Shown here piece by piece: positions 7,901 through 16,614 of a DNA stretch of 64,000 bases. The stretch comes from Streptomyces xanthophaeus. Its GTDB lineage: Bacteria; Actinomycetota; Actinomycetes; Streptomycetales; Streptomycetaceae. The stretch's first letter is position 1. The number at the start of each line of letters is the position of its first letter. The position numbers and the translations under genes were made by a program. The notes beneath the pieces were generated by a model. That model saw nothing but the letters and a program-made list of their open reading frames with translations. It had not been told where the DNA came from and made no database searches. The stretch is from the NCBI RefSeq assembly GCF_030440515.1, contig NZ_CP076543.1, positions 1,488,001 through 1,552,000 on the forward strand, written 5' to 3'.

Positions 7901-8803
7901 TCAGAGCTCCGCGAGGTCCAGGCCGGCCTGCGCGGCGGCCGCCTGCACGGTCTGCTCCAGCAGTACGGCGATGGTCATCGGGCCGACACCACCCGGCACC
8001 GGAGTGATCAACGAGGCCCGGGCGGCGGCCGACTCGAAGTGCACGTCGCCGACGTTGCCCTCGTTGTAACCGGCGTCCAGGACCACCGCGCCCGGCTTGA
8101 TGTCCTCGCCCCGGATGAACTCGGCCTTGCCGACGGCGGCGACCAGCACGTCCGCCTGGCGCACGATCGAGGGCAGGTCCTGGGTGCGCGAGTGGCAGTA
8201 GGTGACGGTGGCGTTCTGCTCCAGCAGCAGCATCCCGGCCGGCTTGCCCAGGATCGCGCTGCGGCCGACGACGACGGCGTGCTTGCCGGTCAGGTCCACG
8301 TCGTAGGCGGCGAGCAGGCGCATGATGCCGCCGGGGGTGCAGGAGACGAAGCCCGGCAGCCCGAAGCCCATGGCGGCGAAGGAGTGCATGGTGACCCCGT
8401 CGACGTCCTTGCCCGGGGCGATGGCCTCGAAGGCAGCACGCTCGTCGATGTGGTGCGGGACGGGGTGCTGGAGCAGGATGCCGCTGATCTCCGGGTCCTC
8501 GGACAGCGCGGTGAGGGTGGCCACCAGCTCCTCGGTGGTCGTCCCGGCCGGCAGCTCGACGTGGCGGGAGGTGATCCCCGCCTTGGCGCAGCGGTTCTGC
8601 TTCATGCGGACGTAGGTCACGGAGGCCGGGTCCTCGCCGACCAGCACGGTCGCGAGGCAGGGCGCGGTGCCGGTGCGCTCGGTGATCTTCGCCGCGTGGG
8701 CGGCGGTCTGCTCCGAGATGCGGCGGGCGAGGGCCGTGCCGTCCATCAGCCGGGCGGAGCCGGTGACAGGGGCAGAGGCAGAGGCAGTCTGGGCAGTCGT
8801 CAC
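7901..8803 (-). CDS. folD: Bifunctional methylene-THF dehydrogenase/cyclohydrolase FolD
   Basis: FolD interconverts 5,10-methylene-, methenyl- and 10-formyl-tetrahydrofolate using NADP, supplying formyl groups for purine synthesis. The 300-aa product is of normal length and shows the catalytic segment YVRMKQNRCAKAGI (lysine in the active site), a nucleotide-binding stretch VVGRSAILGKPAGMLLL, and the terminal PGGVGPMTIAVLL signature. GTG at 8803 is chosen because AGGAG lies 8 bases upstream; the longer open frame runs back through a ZTP riboswitch and cannot be coding. Expression should therefore rise when ZMP/ZTP signals 10-formyl-THF shortage. A divergent methyltransferase gene shares the upstream region. 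Confidence 0.95.
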   Translation of the reverse strand: MTTAQTASASAPVTGSARLMDGTALARRISEQTAAHAAKITERTGTAPCLATVLVGEDPASVTYVRMKQNRCAKAGITSRHVELPAGTTTEELVATLTALSEDPEISGILLQHPVPHHIDERAAFEAIAPGKDVDGVTMHSFAAMGFGLPGFVSCTPGGIMRLLAAYDVDLTGKHAVVVGRSAILGKPAGMLLLEQNATVTYCHSRTQDLPSIVRQADVLVAAVGKAEFIRGEDIKPGAVVLDAGYNEGNVGDVHFESAAARASLITPVPGGVGPMTIAVLLEQTVQAAAAQAGLDLAEL

Positions 8804-8835
8804 GGGGTCTCCTGAACGTCGCTGCGGATCGCGGT

Positions 8836-8932
8836 TCGCCCAGGCGCGCGGCAGTCGGCGTACCGGAGGTCCACAGGTACGCCGGGCCGCTCCCCGGTGG
8901 TGATCCACCCGAACGCCAGTCACGGCCCGCCG
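8836..8932 (-). promoter_or_regulatory. ZTP riboswitch (pfl motif) upstream of folD
   Basis: Read on the minus strand, the leader carries CGTGACTGGCG (ending the P1 side GGGCC), a short hairpin GTGG-AT-CACC, then ACCGGGGAGC with the closing GGCCC, a GGCGTACC/GGTACGCC hairpin, and finally CGCGCGCCTGGGC. These are the conserved blocks of the pfl/ZTP aptamer in the right order, including the CTGGCG/CGCC pseudoknot partners. The class binds ZMP/ZTP and is known upstream of folate and purine genes such as folD. The aptamer ends ~35 bases before the GTG, so control of translation start or of a short terminator are both possible. Confidence 0.93.
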
Positions 8933-8990
8933 ACCACTGTAGTCGACATATCCGGTGGTTGTCGGGCGTCCGACCTGGGACGATCAATGC

Positions 8991-9752
8991 ATGACGCGTA
9001 CTTTCGACCATCTTGTCGCCGAGGCCGAGTCCGTCTCGGTGGACGGCTGGGACTTCTCCTGGCTCGACGGCCGGGCCACCGAGCAGCGTCCCTCCTGGGG
9101 GTACCAGCGGCTCATGGCCGAGCGCCTGACCCTGGTCCGGTCCGCGCTGGACATCCAGACCGGTGGCGGCGAGGTGCTGGCCGGGTGCGCTCCGCTGCCG
9201 CCGCTCACGGCGGCCACCGAGTCCTGGCCACCCAACGTGGAGAAGGCGACGCGGCTGCTGCACCCGCTGGGCGCCGTGGTGGTCGCCGACGCCGACGAGC
9301 CGCCGCTGCCCTTCGGCGACGCGGCCTTCGAGCTGGTGACCAGCCGGCACCCGGTGACCATCTGGTGGGAGGAGATCGCGCGGGTGCTGACGCCGGGCGG
9401 CAGCTACCTCTCGCAGCAGGTCGGTCCGGCGAGCGTCTTCGAGCTCGTCGAGTACTTCCTCGGCCCGCAGCCGGAGGAGATCCGGCGTGCCCGGCACCCC
9501 GACGACGCGGTCGCCGACGCCACCGCGGCCGGCCTCGAAGTCCTCGATCTGCGCTCCGAACGTCTGCGCACGGAGTTCCACGACATCGGAGCCGTGATCT
9601 ACTTTCTACGGAAGGTGATCTGGATGGTGCCCGGCTTCACGGTCGGGCAGTACCGGGACCGGCTGCGTGAGCTCCACGAACGGATCGAACGCGAAGGTCC
9701 GTTCGTCGCTCACACCGCCCGCTTCCTCATCGAGGCCCGCAAAACGGGCTGA
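8991..9752 (+). CDS. Class I SAM-dependent methyltransferase
   Basis: The protein has 253 aa. After an N-terminal helix (TFDHLVAEAESVSVDGWDFSWL) comes a Rossmann-like core: LDIQTGGGEVLAGC as motif I (a GGGE variant of the glycine loop), a short acidic strand VVVADADEPPLPFGDAAFELVTSRHP for motifs II-III, and ILTPGGSYLSQQV-like text (VLTPGGSYLSQQV). This is the methyltransf_11 pattern. The acceptor substrate is unknown. ATG at 8991 has a weak GGGACG ribosome site 8 bases upstream. It is divergent from folD, sharing a short intergenic region with the ZTP leader, and precedes hrdB by 215 bases. Confidence 0.82.
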   Translation: MTRTFDHLVAEAESVSVDGWDFSWLDGRATEQRPSWGYQRLMAERLTLVRSALDIQTGGGEVLAGCAPLPPLTAATESWPPNVEKATRLLHPLGAVVVADADEPPLPFGDAAFELVTSRHPVTIWWEEIARVLTPGGSYLSQQVGPASVFELVEYFLGPQPEEIRRARHPDDAVADATAAGLEVLDLRSERLRTEFHDIGAVIYFLRKVIWMVPGFTVGQYRDRLRELHERIEREGPFVAHTARFLIEARKTG

Positions 9753-9826
9753 TCTGAAGGGCGGACGGATCTGCGCCGGATCGGGTTGCGTGGCCACAGC
9801 GTGGCGCAGGTCACTCAATTCAGCGC

Positions 9827-9854
9827 GTAACGAATCGACTCGGGCATGCGATGA
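9827..9854 (+). promoter_or_regulatory. Candidate ECF-type promoter of hrdB (GTAACG-N16-CGATGA)
   Basis: GTAACG at 9827-9832 and CGATGA at 9849-9854 are separated by 16 bases. An AAC-containing -35 with a CG-containing -10 is the typical shape of an ECF-sigma promoter. Known biology: hrdB of Streptomyces griseus is driven mainly by the ECF factor ShbA. Whether these hexamers are that promoter here is inference. Confidence 0.4.
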
Positions 9855-9879
9855 ACCGACAGGTGTCCTCGCGCGGCCC

Positions 9880-9906
9880 GGAATACAGACCCCCCTCGGG
9901 TCTGTT
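9880..9906 (+). promoter_or_regulatory. Candidate sigma-R promoter of hrdB (GGAAT-N19-GTT)
   Basis: GGAAT at 9880-9884 and GTT at 9904-9906 are 19 bases apart; SigR promoters follow GGAAT-N18(19)-GTT. In S. coelicolor the second hrdB promoter is SigR dependent, so position and motif agree. The spacer itself forms a perfect inverted repeat, ACAGACCC at 9885-9892 and GGGTCTGT at 9898-9905. Confidence 0.6.
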
Positions 9907-9967
9907 TCCCGAGTTCGCGCGATGATGTCCCGCCCACCCTTAATCTGTTCGCAACGAGAGGCTCCTT

Positions 9968-11563
9968 GTGTCGCTCAGCCCGTCCCGTACGTTCCCTCCG
10001 GAGATCGCCGAATCCGAGGCCCTTGTCGCGCTCGTCGAGCGCGGCCGCGAGCAGGGTCACATCAACGGTGACGACGTGCGCCAGGCCTTCGAGGCCGGCC
10101 GCATCCCGGTGGACCAGTGGAAGCGGGTCCTGCGCAGCCTGAACCAGGTCCTGGACGAGGAGGGTGTCGCCCTCCACGTCAGCGCGGCCCCCGCCACCAA
10201 GGCTGCCGCCAAGAAGCCCCGCAAGGCTGCCGCCGCCCCGGCCCGCACCGTGGCCAAGAAGGCCACCGCGGCGCCGCGCCCCATCGGCGCCCGCAAGACC
10301 GCGGCCACCACCGCGGCGACGGCCGTCACCACCACCGCCACGGCGATATCCGCTTCGTCGGCCGCAGCCATCGGGGACGAGGCGTCGGCCGAGGCCGCCG
10401 CCGAGCCGAAGAAGCGCACGGTCAAGAAGACCGCCGCCAAGAAGACCGCCGTGAAGAAGACCGCGGCGAAGAAGACCAGCGCCAAGGACGCCGACGAGGG
10501 CGAGACCCCCGTCGTCGAGGGCGAGGACTGGGCTGCCGAGGACCTCGCCGACGAGGCCGAGGACGAGGCGCCCAAGGCCGGCGGCACCCAGGGCTTCGTC
10601 CTGTCCGACGACGACGAGGACGACGCCCCGGCGCAGACGGTCATGGTGGCCGGTGCCACCGCCGACCCCGTCAAGGACTACCTCAAGCTCATCGGCAAGG
10701 TGCCGCTCCTCAACGCCGAGCAGGAGGTGGAGCTCGCCAAGCGCATCGAGGCGGGCCTGTTCTCCGAGTACAAGCTCGAAGAGGAGGAGGACCACAAGCC
10801 CGCCTTCAAGCGCGAGCTGGAGATCCTGGTCGAGGACGGCCGCCGCGCGAAGAACCACCTGCTGGAGGCCAACCTCCGTCTCGTGGTCTCCCTCGCCAAG
10901 CGCTACACCGGTCGCGGCATGCTCTTCCTGGACCTGATCCAGGAGGGCAACGTCGGCCTGATCCGCGCGGTCGAGAAGTTCGACTACACCAAGGGCTTCA
11001 AGTTCTCCACGTATGCGACCTGGTGGATCCGGCAGGCGATCACGCGTGCCATGGCCGACCAGTCGCGCACCATCCGCATCCCCGTGCACATGGTCGAGAT
11101 CATCAACAAGCTCGCCCGCGTGCAGCGCCAGATGCTCCAGGACCTGGGCCGTGAGCCCACCCCGGAGGAGCTGGGCAAGGAACTCGACATGACCCCCGAG
11201 AAGGTCATCGAGGTCCAGAAGTACGGCCGTGAGCCGATCTCCCTGCACACCCCCCTGGGTGAGGAGGGCGACAGCGAGTTCGGTGACCTCATCGAGGACT
11301 CCGAGGCGGTCGTCCCGGCGGACGCGGTCTCCTTCACGTTCCTCCAGGAGCAGCTCCAGTCCATCCTGGGCACGCTCTCGGAGCGCGAGGCGGGCGTGGT
11401 CTCCATGCGCTACGGCCTCAACGACGGCCAGCCGAAGACCCTGGACGAGATCGGCCGCGTGTACGGGGTCACCCGTGAGCGCATCCGCCAGATCGAGTCC
11501 AAGACCATGTCGAAGCTGCGCCACCCGTCGCGTTCGCAGGTGCTGCGCGACTACCTCGACTGA
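9968..11563 (+). CDS. hrdB: Principal RNA polymerase sigma factor HrdB
   Basis: This is the essential group 1 sigma factor directing RNA polymerase to housekeeping promoters. Of its 531 aa, residues ~65-185 are Ala/Lys-rich with repeated KKTAAKKT tracts, followed by an acidic stretch (~165-225), the typical Streptomyces N-terminal extension. Then come region 1.2 ([20 protein letters not shown]), region 2 with [20 protein letters not shown] (2.3-2.4), region 3 ([20 protein letters not shown]) and region 4 HTH ([20 protein letters not shown]). GTG at 9968 has GAGAGG upstream. A strong hairpin follows the stop. The leader carries ECF-type and SigR-type promoter candidates. Confidence 0.98.
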   Translation: MSLSPSRTFPPEIAESEALVALVERGREQGHINGDDVRQAFEAGRIPVDQWKRVLRSLNQVLDEEGVALHVSAAPATKAAAKKPRKAAAAPARTVAKKATAAPRPIGARKTAATTAATAVTTTATAISASSAAAIGDEASAEAAAEPKKRTVKKTAAKKTAVKKTAAKKTSAKDADEGETPVVEGEDWAAEDLADEAEDEAPKAGGTQGFVLSDDDEDDAPAQTVMVAGATADPVKDYLKLIGKVPLLNAEQEVELAKRIEAGLFSEYKLEEEEDHKPAFKRELEILVEDGRRAKNHLLEANLRLVVSLAKRYTGRGMLFLDLIQEGNVGLIRAVEKFDYTKGFKFSTYATWWIRQAITRAMADQSRTIRIPVHMVEIINKLARVQRQMLQDLGREPTPEELGKELDMTPEKVIEVQKYGREPISLHTPLGEEGDSEFGDLIEDSEAVVPADAVSFTFLQEQLQSILGTLSEREAGVVSMRYGLNDGQPKTLDEIGRVYGVTRERIRQIESKTMSKLRHPSRSQVLRDYLD

Positions 11564-11580
11564 GCCGATCTGCTCCGGCA

Positions 11581-11614
11581 CGCCCCTGACCTGCGGACCC
11601 GCGGGTCAGGGGCG
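11581..11614 (+). terminator. hrdB terminator hairpin
   Basis: CGCCCCTGACC and GGTCAGGGGCG form a perfect 11-bp stem with a 12-base loop starting 17 bases past the hrdB stop. The tail TTCTGCAT is not a U-run. Confidence 0.8.
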
Positions 11615-11643
11615 TTCTGCATCCGGCCACGGGCCGGTCCGGT

Positions 11644-11678
11644 TCAGGTCAGATCAGGTCAGGTCAGGTCAGGTCAGG
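11644..11678. repeat. Pentanucleotide tandem repeat (TCAGG)x7
   Basis: Seven consecutive TCAGG units with one change (TCAGA in unit 2). The repeat lies between hrdB and the leftward VWA gene and contains that gene's stop codon (TCA at 11669-11671 on the plus strand). Confidence 0.9.
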
Positions 11679-13486
11679 CGGAAGACGGGTCCCCTGGGGG
11701 TGAAGGGCAGCGAGGCACCCTGGGGGATCAGATAGGCGTGCTCACGCCGGATGCGCAGGGTGTCGCACCAGCCGTCCGTGATCACCAGGACCGGGGCCCC
11801 GGGCGGGAAGTCCTCCGCCCGCTGCAGCAGGTCGATGCCCGGCTGCAGCTCGGTCCCGCCGCGCCCGCGGACCCGTACGCGGCCCGCGATCTCGGTCGGG
11901 GGAAGATAGCCCCCGTCGTAGGGCGCGGCGTCGCAGAAGACGACGCGTGCCGCCGGTACGTCGCGGGCCTGCGCGTACGAGGCGATCGCGCCCAGCGCCT
12001 TGCCGAGCAGGGCCGCGTTCATCGACCCCGAGGTGTCGAGGACCACGCCGAAGGTGCAGCGGGCGACCTCCTCGGGCGGGAAGTACCGCCCCGCCCGAGG
12101 GATGTCCGGGGTGGAGGCCTGGCGGCGGGCCGGGCGCGCGAAGCTCCGTACCGGCTCGGGGCGCGGCACGTACTCGTCGAACCAGCGGGCGAGCCGGGCG
12201 TCCCAGGGCACGGGCGGATGGGCCAGGGCCCGGATCTCCTGGATCAGCCCGGCGGGCAGAAGGCCGCGCTCCCCGTACGTGTGCAGGTCGAAGCCCTGGA
12301 CGAGGCCGCGCCGGTAGAACTCGTCCAGGTCGGCGTACGGCGCGCTGCCCGGGTGGGGCAGCGGGTCGCCCAGGATGTCCCCGCGGCCCTTGCCGCGCAG
12401 GGTGGCGAGGCGGCGCATCCGGCGCAGGTCGGTGGTGATCCGGTCGTAGACCTCCTCGACGGAGAGGTCCTTCAGATCCGGGTCGTACAGCAGCCCGGCG
12501 GGCATCTCGCCGACGCCCATCTCGACGAGCCAGCCGTTGACCACGTAGTCGGCGGCGACGTTGTGCAGGTACGGGTCCCGGGCGCCGCGGCGCTCGCCGT
12601 GGCGCAGCGCGGCGTGCAGCATCTCGTGGGCCAGGATGAACCGCCATTCCCCCTCTTCGAAGCTGCGGAGCGGGTTGACGTAGATCTCCCCGGCGGTGGC
12701 GCTGACCGCGGCGATGTCGATGTCCTGGGCGCGGGCCAGCTCGGCATCGGCGACGATCTTCAGGCCGCTGGCCAGGCCGCCGAGGAGCGGGTACGAGGAG
12801 ACGAACCAGTTCAGGGCGCGGTCCCACGGGCGCTGCGCCACGCGCTGCCCCGTGACCCGGTCGCGGCGCCCGCCGGCGACCTCCATGGCGGCGGAGACGC
12901 TGCGGGTCAGGGCGTGCGCGAAGGCGGTCTCCCAGTCGGGGACCGGGGTGGAGTTCCATGCGTGCCAGGTGACCAGGAGCTGGTCGGGGTGGTCGCCGGC
13001 GGTGCCGCAGAGCTCGTAGGCGGCGGGAATGCCGTCGCGGCGCCAGCGGGCCGCGAGCAGTTCCTCGTCACCGCCGGGGTACTCGGCCGGGAGGTCGTCC
13101 GGGGGCCGGACGGACGGCTGCGTCAGCAGGAAGCGGTTGACGACGGCGCAGCGTGCGGCGAGGTCGAAGCGGTCGGGCTGCACGCGGTCCCGGTCGGCCG
13201 CGGCCGGTACGTGGCCGAATCCGAGGTGGAGCAGGGCGTGGGCGAGGGCCCAGGCCCAGGTGCCGGGCTCGGCGCGCAGGCCGGAGCGGACGTGGAGGAC
13301 GCCGTTGGAGTCCACGGCGACCATGCCCGCGGCGGGGGTACCGGGGCACTTGGGCTGCTCGCACACGCTCCCGCCGACGGCGGCGAGGGCCGGGTTCCGC
13401 TTGACCAGGGCAAGCCCCTCGGCGAAGGCCTGGGCGGCGGGGTCGGGCTGGGTCTTCTTCTTGGGCCGGGTGCGCGACACGCTCAC
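11669..13486 (-). CDS. VWA-like / DUF2201 metallopeptidase-type protein
   Basis: The product has 605 aa in two parts. The N-terminal DUF2201-type region contains HALLHLGFGH (residues 83-92) and a second zinc-like motif HEMLH (287-291) in WRFILAHEMLHAALRHGERR. The C-terminal domain is von Willebrand A-like with a MIDAS start DTSGSM at 484-489 and a late ITDGW. GTG at 13486 overlaps the stop of the upstream MoxR ATPase (GTGA), so the two are translated as a pair. MoxR/VWA pairs act as chaperones or metal-insertion machines in characterised cases; the client here is unknown. The stop codon lies inside a pentanucleotide repeat. Confidence 0.88.
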   Translation of the reverse strand: MSVSRTRPKKKTQPDPAAQAFAEGLALVKRNPALAAVGGSVCEQPKCPGTPAAGMVAVDSNGVLHVRSGLRAEPGTWAWALAHALLHLGFGHVPAAADRDRVQPDRFDLAARCAVVNRFLLTQPSVRPPDDLPAEYPGGDEELLAARWRRDGIPAAYELCGTAGDHPDQLLVTWHAWNSTPVPDWETAFAHALTRSVSAAMEVAGGRRDRVTGQRVAQRPWDRALNWFVSSYPLLGGLASGLKIVADAELARAQDIDIAAVSATAGEIYVNPLRSFEEGEWRFILAHEMLHAALRHGERRGARDPYLHNVAADYVVNGWLVEMGVGEMPAGLLYDPDLKDLSVEEVYDRITTDLRRMRRLATLRGKGRGDILGDPLPHPGSAPYADLDEFYRRGLVQGFDLHTYGERGLLPAGLIQEIRALAHPPVPWDARLARWFDEYVPRPEPVRSFARPARRQASTPDIPRAGRYFPPEEVARCTFGVVLDTSGSMNAALLGKALGAIASYAQARDVPAARVVFCDAAPYDGGYLPPTEIAGRVRVRGRGGTELQPGIDLLQRAEDFPPGAPVLVITDGWCDTLRIRREHAYLIPQGASLPFTPRGPVFRLT

Positions 13487-14544
13487 CGGCGGGCCTCGAC
13501 CAGGCGCGGCATGTCCCGGGCGGCCTCCACGAGGAACCAGGAGGGCAGGACGGGCAGGCCGTCGGCGTCGTCGGCGATGACGGTCTGCGCCACCTCCACG
13601 GAGATCTCGGCGAGCTGGACCAGCAGCGCCTTGGCCCGGTAGGCGGTCTGGCGCAGGGCGGGCGAGACGTGCTCGCGCTGCGCGGGCAGCTCCTTGACCA
13701 GGCGGCCCCGGAAGGCCTCGGCGAGGTAGTAGAGCAGGTCGCGGTCGGCGGGGCGGGTGGGCCAGGAGGCGTCGCCCTTCATGATCGCCTCGATGCCGAA
13801 GCTGTGCCGCACGATCTTGGCGTAGCCGCAGAAGGACACGGCGTGCCCGGGGGTGAGGGTGCCGTGCGCGATCACCTTGAGGGTCTGCTCGTCCAGTTCC
13901 GCGCCGAAGGAGTGCAGGGCGTCGGAGAGCATGTGCCAGGAGCGCGGGGTGGAGAAGGGCTCCTCGGTCTTGGGCGGCTGCGACCAGAGGTGGTCGGGGC
14001 GGTCGGTGAGGTAGTCGGTGACCCAGGGGTGGATGCCGTGCTCGCCGGCCCAGACCAGCCAGTCCTGTGCGGACGCCTGGAGGTGGACGTGGGTGAGGCG
14101 GTTGACCAGCGCGGAGGCGATCGGCCGGGCCAGCGCGTTGTCGGTGGCCCGGTTGCCCGCGCCGATGACGATGGAGCCGGCCGGGAGCTCGTAGGAGCCG
14201 ATCCGGCGGTCGAGGATCAGCGAGTAGAAGGCCTTCTGGACGTCCGGGCTCGCGGCGTTGAGTTCGTCGAGGAAGAGGCAGTACGGCTCGTCGCGTGCGA
14301 TGGCCTCGGGCGGGCAGAAGACGGACCGGCCGTCGCGGATCTGCGGGACGCCGATCAGGTCCTCGGGGGCGAGTTGGGTGCCGAGCAGGCTGACGCACTC
14401 CAGCCCCAGCGCGTCGGCGAACTTCCTTACGAGCGAGGACTTTCCGATGCCGGGAGCCCCCCAGAGGAACACGGGCCGGACGGTGGCGAGGCCGAGCAGC
14501 AGTTCGGGGATCTGGGCGGGGGTGACGGTGACGGCAGCCTGCAC
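13483..14544 (-). CDS. MoxR-type AAA ATPase
   Basis: The 353-aa ATPase has Walker A GAPGIGKSS (residues 29-37), Walker B YCLFLDELNAAS (88-99) and a sensor-1 type strand IVIGAGNRATDNALARPIAS. The downstream partner with a VWA domain is the usual MoxR effector, so an ATP-driven remodelling role on an unknown protein is inferred. GTG at 14544 is favoured by GAGGAC about 10 bases upstream; the open frame extends further but is not protein-like. Cytoplasmic. Confidence 0.9.
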   Translation of the reverse strand: MQAAVTVTPAQIPELLLGLATVRPVFLWGAPGIGKSSLVRKFADALGLECVSLLGTQLAPEDLIGVPQIRDGRSVFCPPEAIARDEPYCLFLDELNAASPDVQKAFYSLILDRRIGSYELPAGSIVIGAGNRATDNALARPIASALVNRLTHVHLQASAQDWLVWAGEHGIHPWVTDYLTDRPDHLWSQPPKTEEPFSTPRSWHMLSDALHSFGAELDEQTLKVIAHGTLTPGHAVSFCGYAKIVRHSFGIEAIMKGDASWPTRPADRDLLYYLAEAFRGRLVKELPAQREHVSPALRQTAYRAKALLVQLAEISVEVAQTVIADDADGLPVLPSWFLVEAARDMPRLVEARR

Positions 14545-14654
14545 GGGCGTGGATGTCCTCGGGGGTGTGGCGGGTGTGTGGTGCGGCCAGTGTCGCCGCA
14601 CCGCACACCGCGCGGCATCCCGTTTTCCCCGGCTTTTCCCCCGGCCGCGAGCCG

Positions 14655-15095
14655 TCAGGCTTCGAGGAGGTGCTTGAGCTTCTCCTCGCCCCGGGGCATC
14701 TCCTTGCGGACCATGGGCCTGACCACGAGGGGTACGAGGGCCCGGCCCACGCCGTGGCCCTCGAAGTCGACGTCCAGGGTGAGGCGGGAGCGGGTGCCGC
14801 CGTCGAGGGGTTCGACGGTGCCGCGCACATCGGGTCGTACCGGGCCGTCGACCCCGTGCACGTGCCAGCTCCTCGGCGGGTCGAGCTCCACGAACTCGAT
14901 GGTCGTGGGGACCCGCCGGCGGCCGATCTGCCGGGTGACGAGGACCCTCGAACCGACGTGCACGGGGAGATCGCCGATCGGGACGGCGGATACGGCGCTG
15001 TCCTGCCACTCCGGCAGGTGCGTGGGGTCCGTCAGGTACGCGTAGACGTCCTCGGGCCTGCGGTCGATGTCGATGCTCTTCCTCATCGCGGACAT
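14655..15095 (-). CDS. SRPBCC / polyketide-cyclase-like small protein
   Basis: This 146-aa helix-grip (START-like) fold protein begins MSAMRKSIDIDRRPEDVYAY and shows the hallmark first helix after strand 1 (RPEDVYAYLTDPTHLPEWQD), central strands (WHVHGVDGPVRPDVRGTVEP) and a long C-terminal helix. The family binds hydrophobic ligands or acts as stress-linked coenzyme-binding proteins. AAGGAA 6 bases before the ATG supports the start. It lies between the permease and the ATPase genes, all leftward, but has 40-110 base gaps on each side. Ligand unknown. Confidence 0.85.
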   Translation of the reverse strand: MSAMRKSIDIDRRPEDVYAYLTDPTHLPEWQDSAVSAVPIGDLPVHVGSRVLVTRQIGRRRVPTTIEFVELDPPRSWHVHGVDGPVRPDVRGTVEPLDGGTRSRLTLDVDFEGHGVGRALVPLVVRPMVRKEMPRGEEKLKHLLEA

Positions 15096-15135
15096 GATGG
15101 TTCCTTGGCGCCCCCTGGCCGGCCCCTTCTCCACG

Positions 15136-16539
15136 CTACTCCGCGGGGGACGCGGCGGCGCGGTGCTTCCTCGCGGACATGGCGGCGTAGACGAGGACGC
15201 CCGCGAAGAGGAAGAGCACGCCCTGGTAGACGGCCGCGTAGCCGGAGCCCGCGACCAGCCACATCGAGAAGCCGAAGGCGAGGGCGGCGAGGACGCCGTC
15301 GCGGGCCAGGCGGCCGGGGTGGACCCGCTCACGCTGCCCGGAGAGCAGGAAGTAGATCTGCGCGGCGGTGGCCAGCAGGTACGGGACGGTGGCCGTGAAG
15401 GTGGTGATCAGGACCAGGCTCTCGAAGACGCCCTGGGTCCCGGCGGTGTAGTTGTAGACGGTGAGGGCGGAGGCCAGGGAGACGGTGACGATCACGCCGA
15501 CGACGGGGACGCCGCGCTTCCTGGTCTCGAATGCCTTCGGGAAGAGCCCGTCCTTGGCGGCGGCGTACGGGGTCTGCGCGCTGAGCAGGGTCCAGCCGTT
15601 GAGGGCGCCGAGCATCGAGATCACGGCGGCGCAGGCGACCACGGTGCCGCCCCAGGTGCCGCCGAACATGGCGTTGACGGCGTCGGTGAAGGGGGCGGTG
15701 GAGGCGGTCAGCCGGTCGTGGGCGACCAGGCCGAAGACGGCGACCGTGCCGAGCAGGTAGACGGTGGCGGCGCCCACGGTGCCGAGGACGGTGGCCCGGC
15801 CGACGTTGCGGGCCGGGTCGCGGACCTCGCCCGCGCTGACGGTGGCGGACTCGACCCCGAGGTAGCTGAACAGCAGGATCGCCGCGGAGGCGGAGACGGC
15901 GCCGGCCGCGCTCTGGTCGGTGGCCCGGAAGGGGCCGAGGTTGGCGGGGTCGAAGAAGAACAGCCCGCCGACGGCCACCAGGAGCAGCGGGGCGAACTTC
16001 AGTACGGTGGCGACGACTTGGACCGCTCCGACGTAGCGGGTGCCCGCCAGGTTGGAGAGGGCCGGGAGCCACTGGACGGCGAGGGCGGCCAGGCACATGG
16101 ACCACTTGTGTTCGCCCGCGGCGGGGAACAGCACCGTGAGGTAGCCGACGGCCGCGACGGCCAGGGCCGCGTTCGAGACCCAGGCGGTGATCCAGTAGCT
16201 CCAGGCGGCGAGGAAGCCGGCGAAGTCGCCGAAGGCGGCGCGGGCGTAGACGTAGGGGCCGCCGGTCTGCGGGTGGCGTTCGGCGAGCCGGCCGAAGACC
16301 AGGGCGAGGGCGATCGCGCCGGCGGTGAGGACGGCGAAGGCGACGAGGCTGATGGTGCCGAAGGGGGCCACCGAGGCGGGGAGGAGGAAGATCCCGCCGC
16401 CGATGATGTTGCCCATGACCAGGCAGGTCGCGACGGGGAGGCCGAAGCGGCGCGCGTGGGGGTCGCGGCTCGCGTGCGGGTCGCGGCCCTGCTCGGGGGG
16501 TGCTGTGGCCTCGGCGGGCAGGGTTGCGGTGCTGGTCAT
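15136..16539 (-). CDS. APC-family amino acid permease
   Basis: This 467-aa secondary transporter has about twelve membrane helices. The first carries the signature GNIIGGGIFLLPASVAPFG of amino acid-polyamine-organocation permeases, and helix 6 contains SYLGVESATVSAGEVRDP, a motif of the basic-amino-acid/antiporter branch. An ~40-residue cytosolic N terminus contains a short repeat (RDPHASRDPHARR). MTSTATLPAE is chosen as the start because AGAGG lies 12 bases upstream and the extra 19 codons are not conserved in character. Substrate is probably an amino acid; which one cannot be told. Confidence 0.88.
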   Translation of the reverse strand: MTSTATLPAEATAPPEQGRDPHASRDPHARRFGLPVATCLVMGNIIGGGIFLLPASVAPFGTISLVAFAVLTAGAIALALVFGRLAERHPQTGGPYVYARAAFGDFAGFLAAWSYWITAWVSNAALAVAAVGYLTVLFPAAGEHKWSMCLAALAVQWLPALSNLAGTRYVGAVQVVATVLKFAPLLLVAVGGLFFFDPANLGPFRATDQSAAGAVSASAAILLFSYLGVESATVSAGEVRDPARNVGRATVLGTVGAATVYLLGTVAVFGLVAHDRLTASTAPFTDAVNAMFGGTWGGTVVACAAVISMLGALNGWTLLSAQTPYAAAKDGLFPKAFETRKRGVPVVGVIVTVSLASALTVYNYTAGTQGVFESLVLITTFTATVPYLLATAAQIYFLLSGQRERVHPGRLARDGVLAALAFGFSMWLVAGSGYAAVYQGVLFLFAGVLVYAAMSARKHRAAASPAE

Positions 16540-16614
16540 CGGTGGTGCGCCTCTGGATGTCTCACATGCTGGGCAGGTCAACACATGGTTGACCACCGTG
16601 AATGCGCCACAAAA

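Noticed and set aside
8804..8923. N-terminal extension of FolD
   Set aside because: The extra codons coincide with the ZTP aptamer, and AGGAG precedes the internal GTG.
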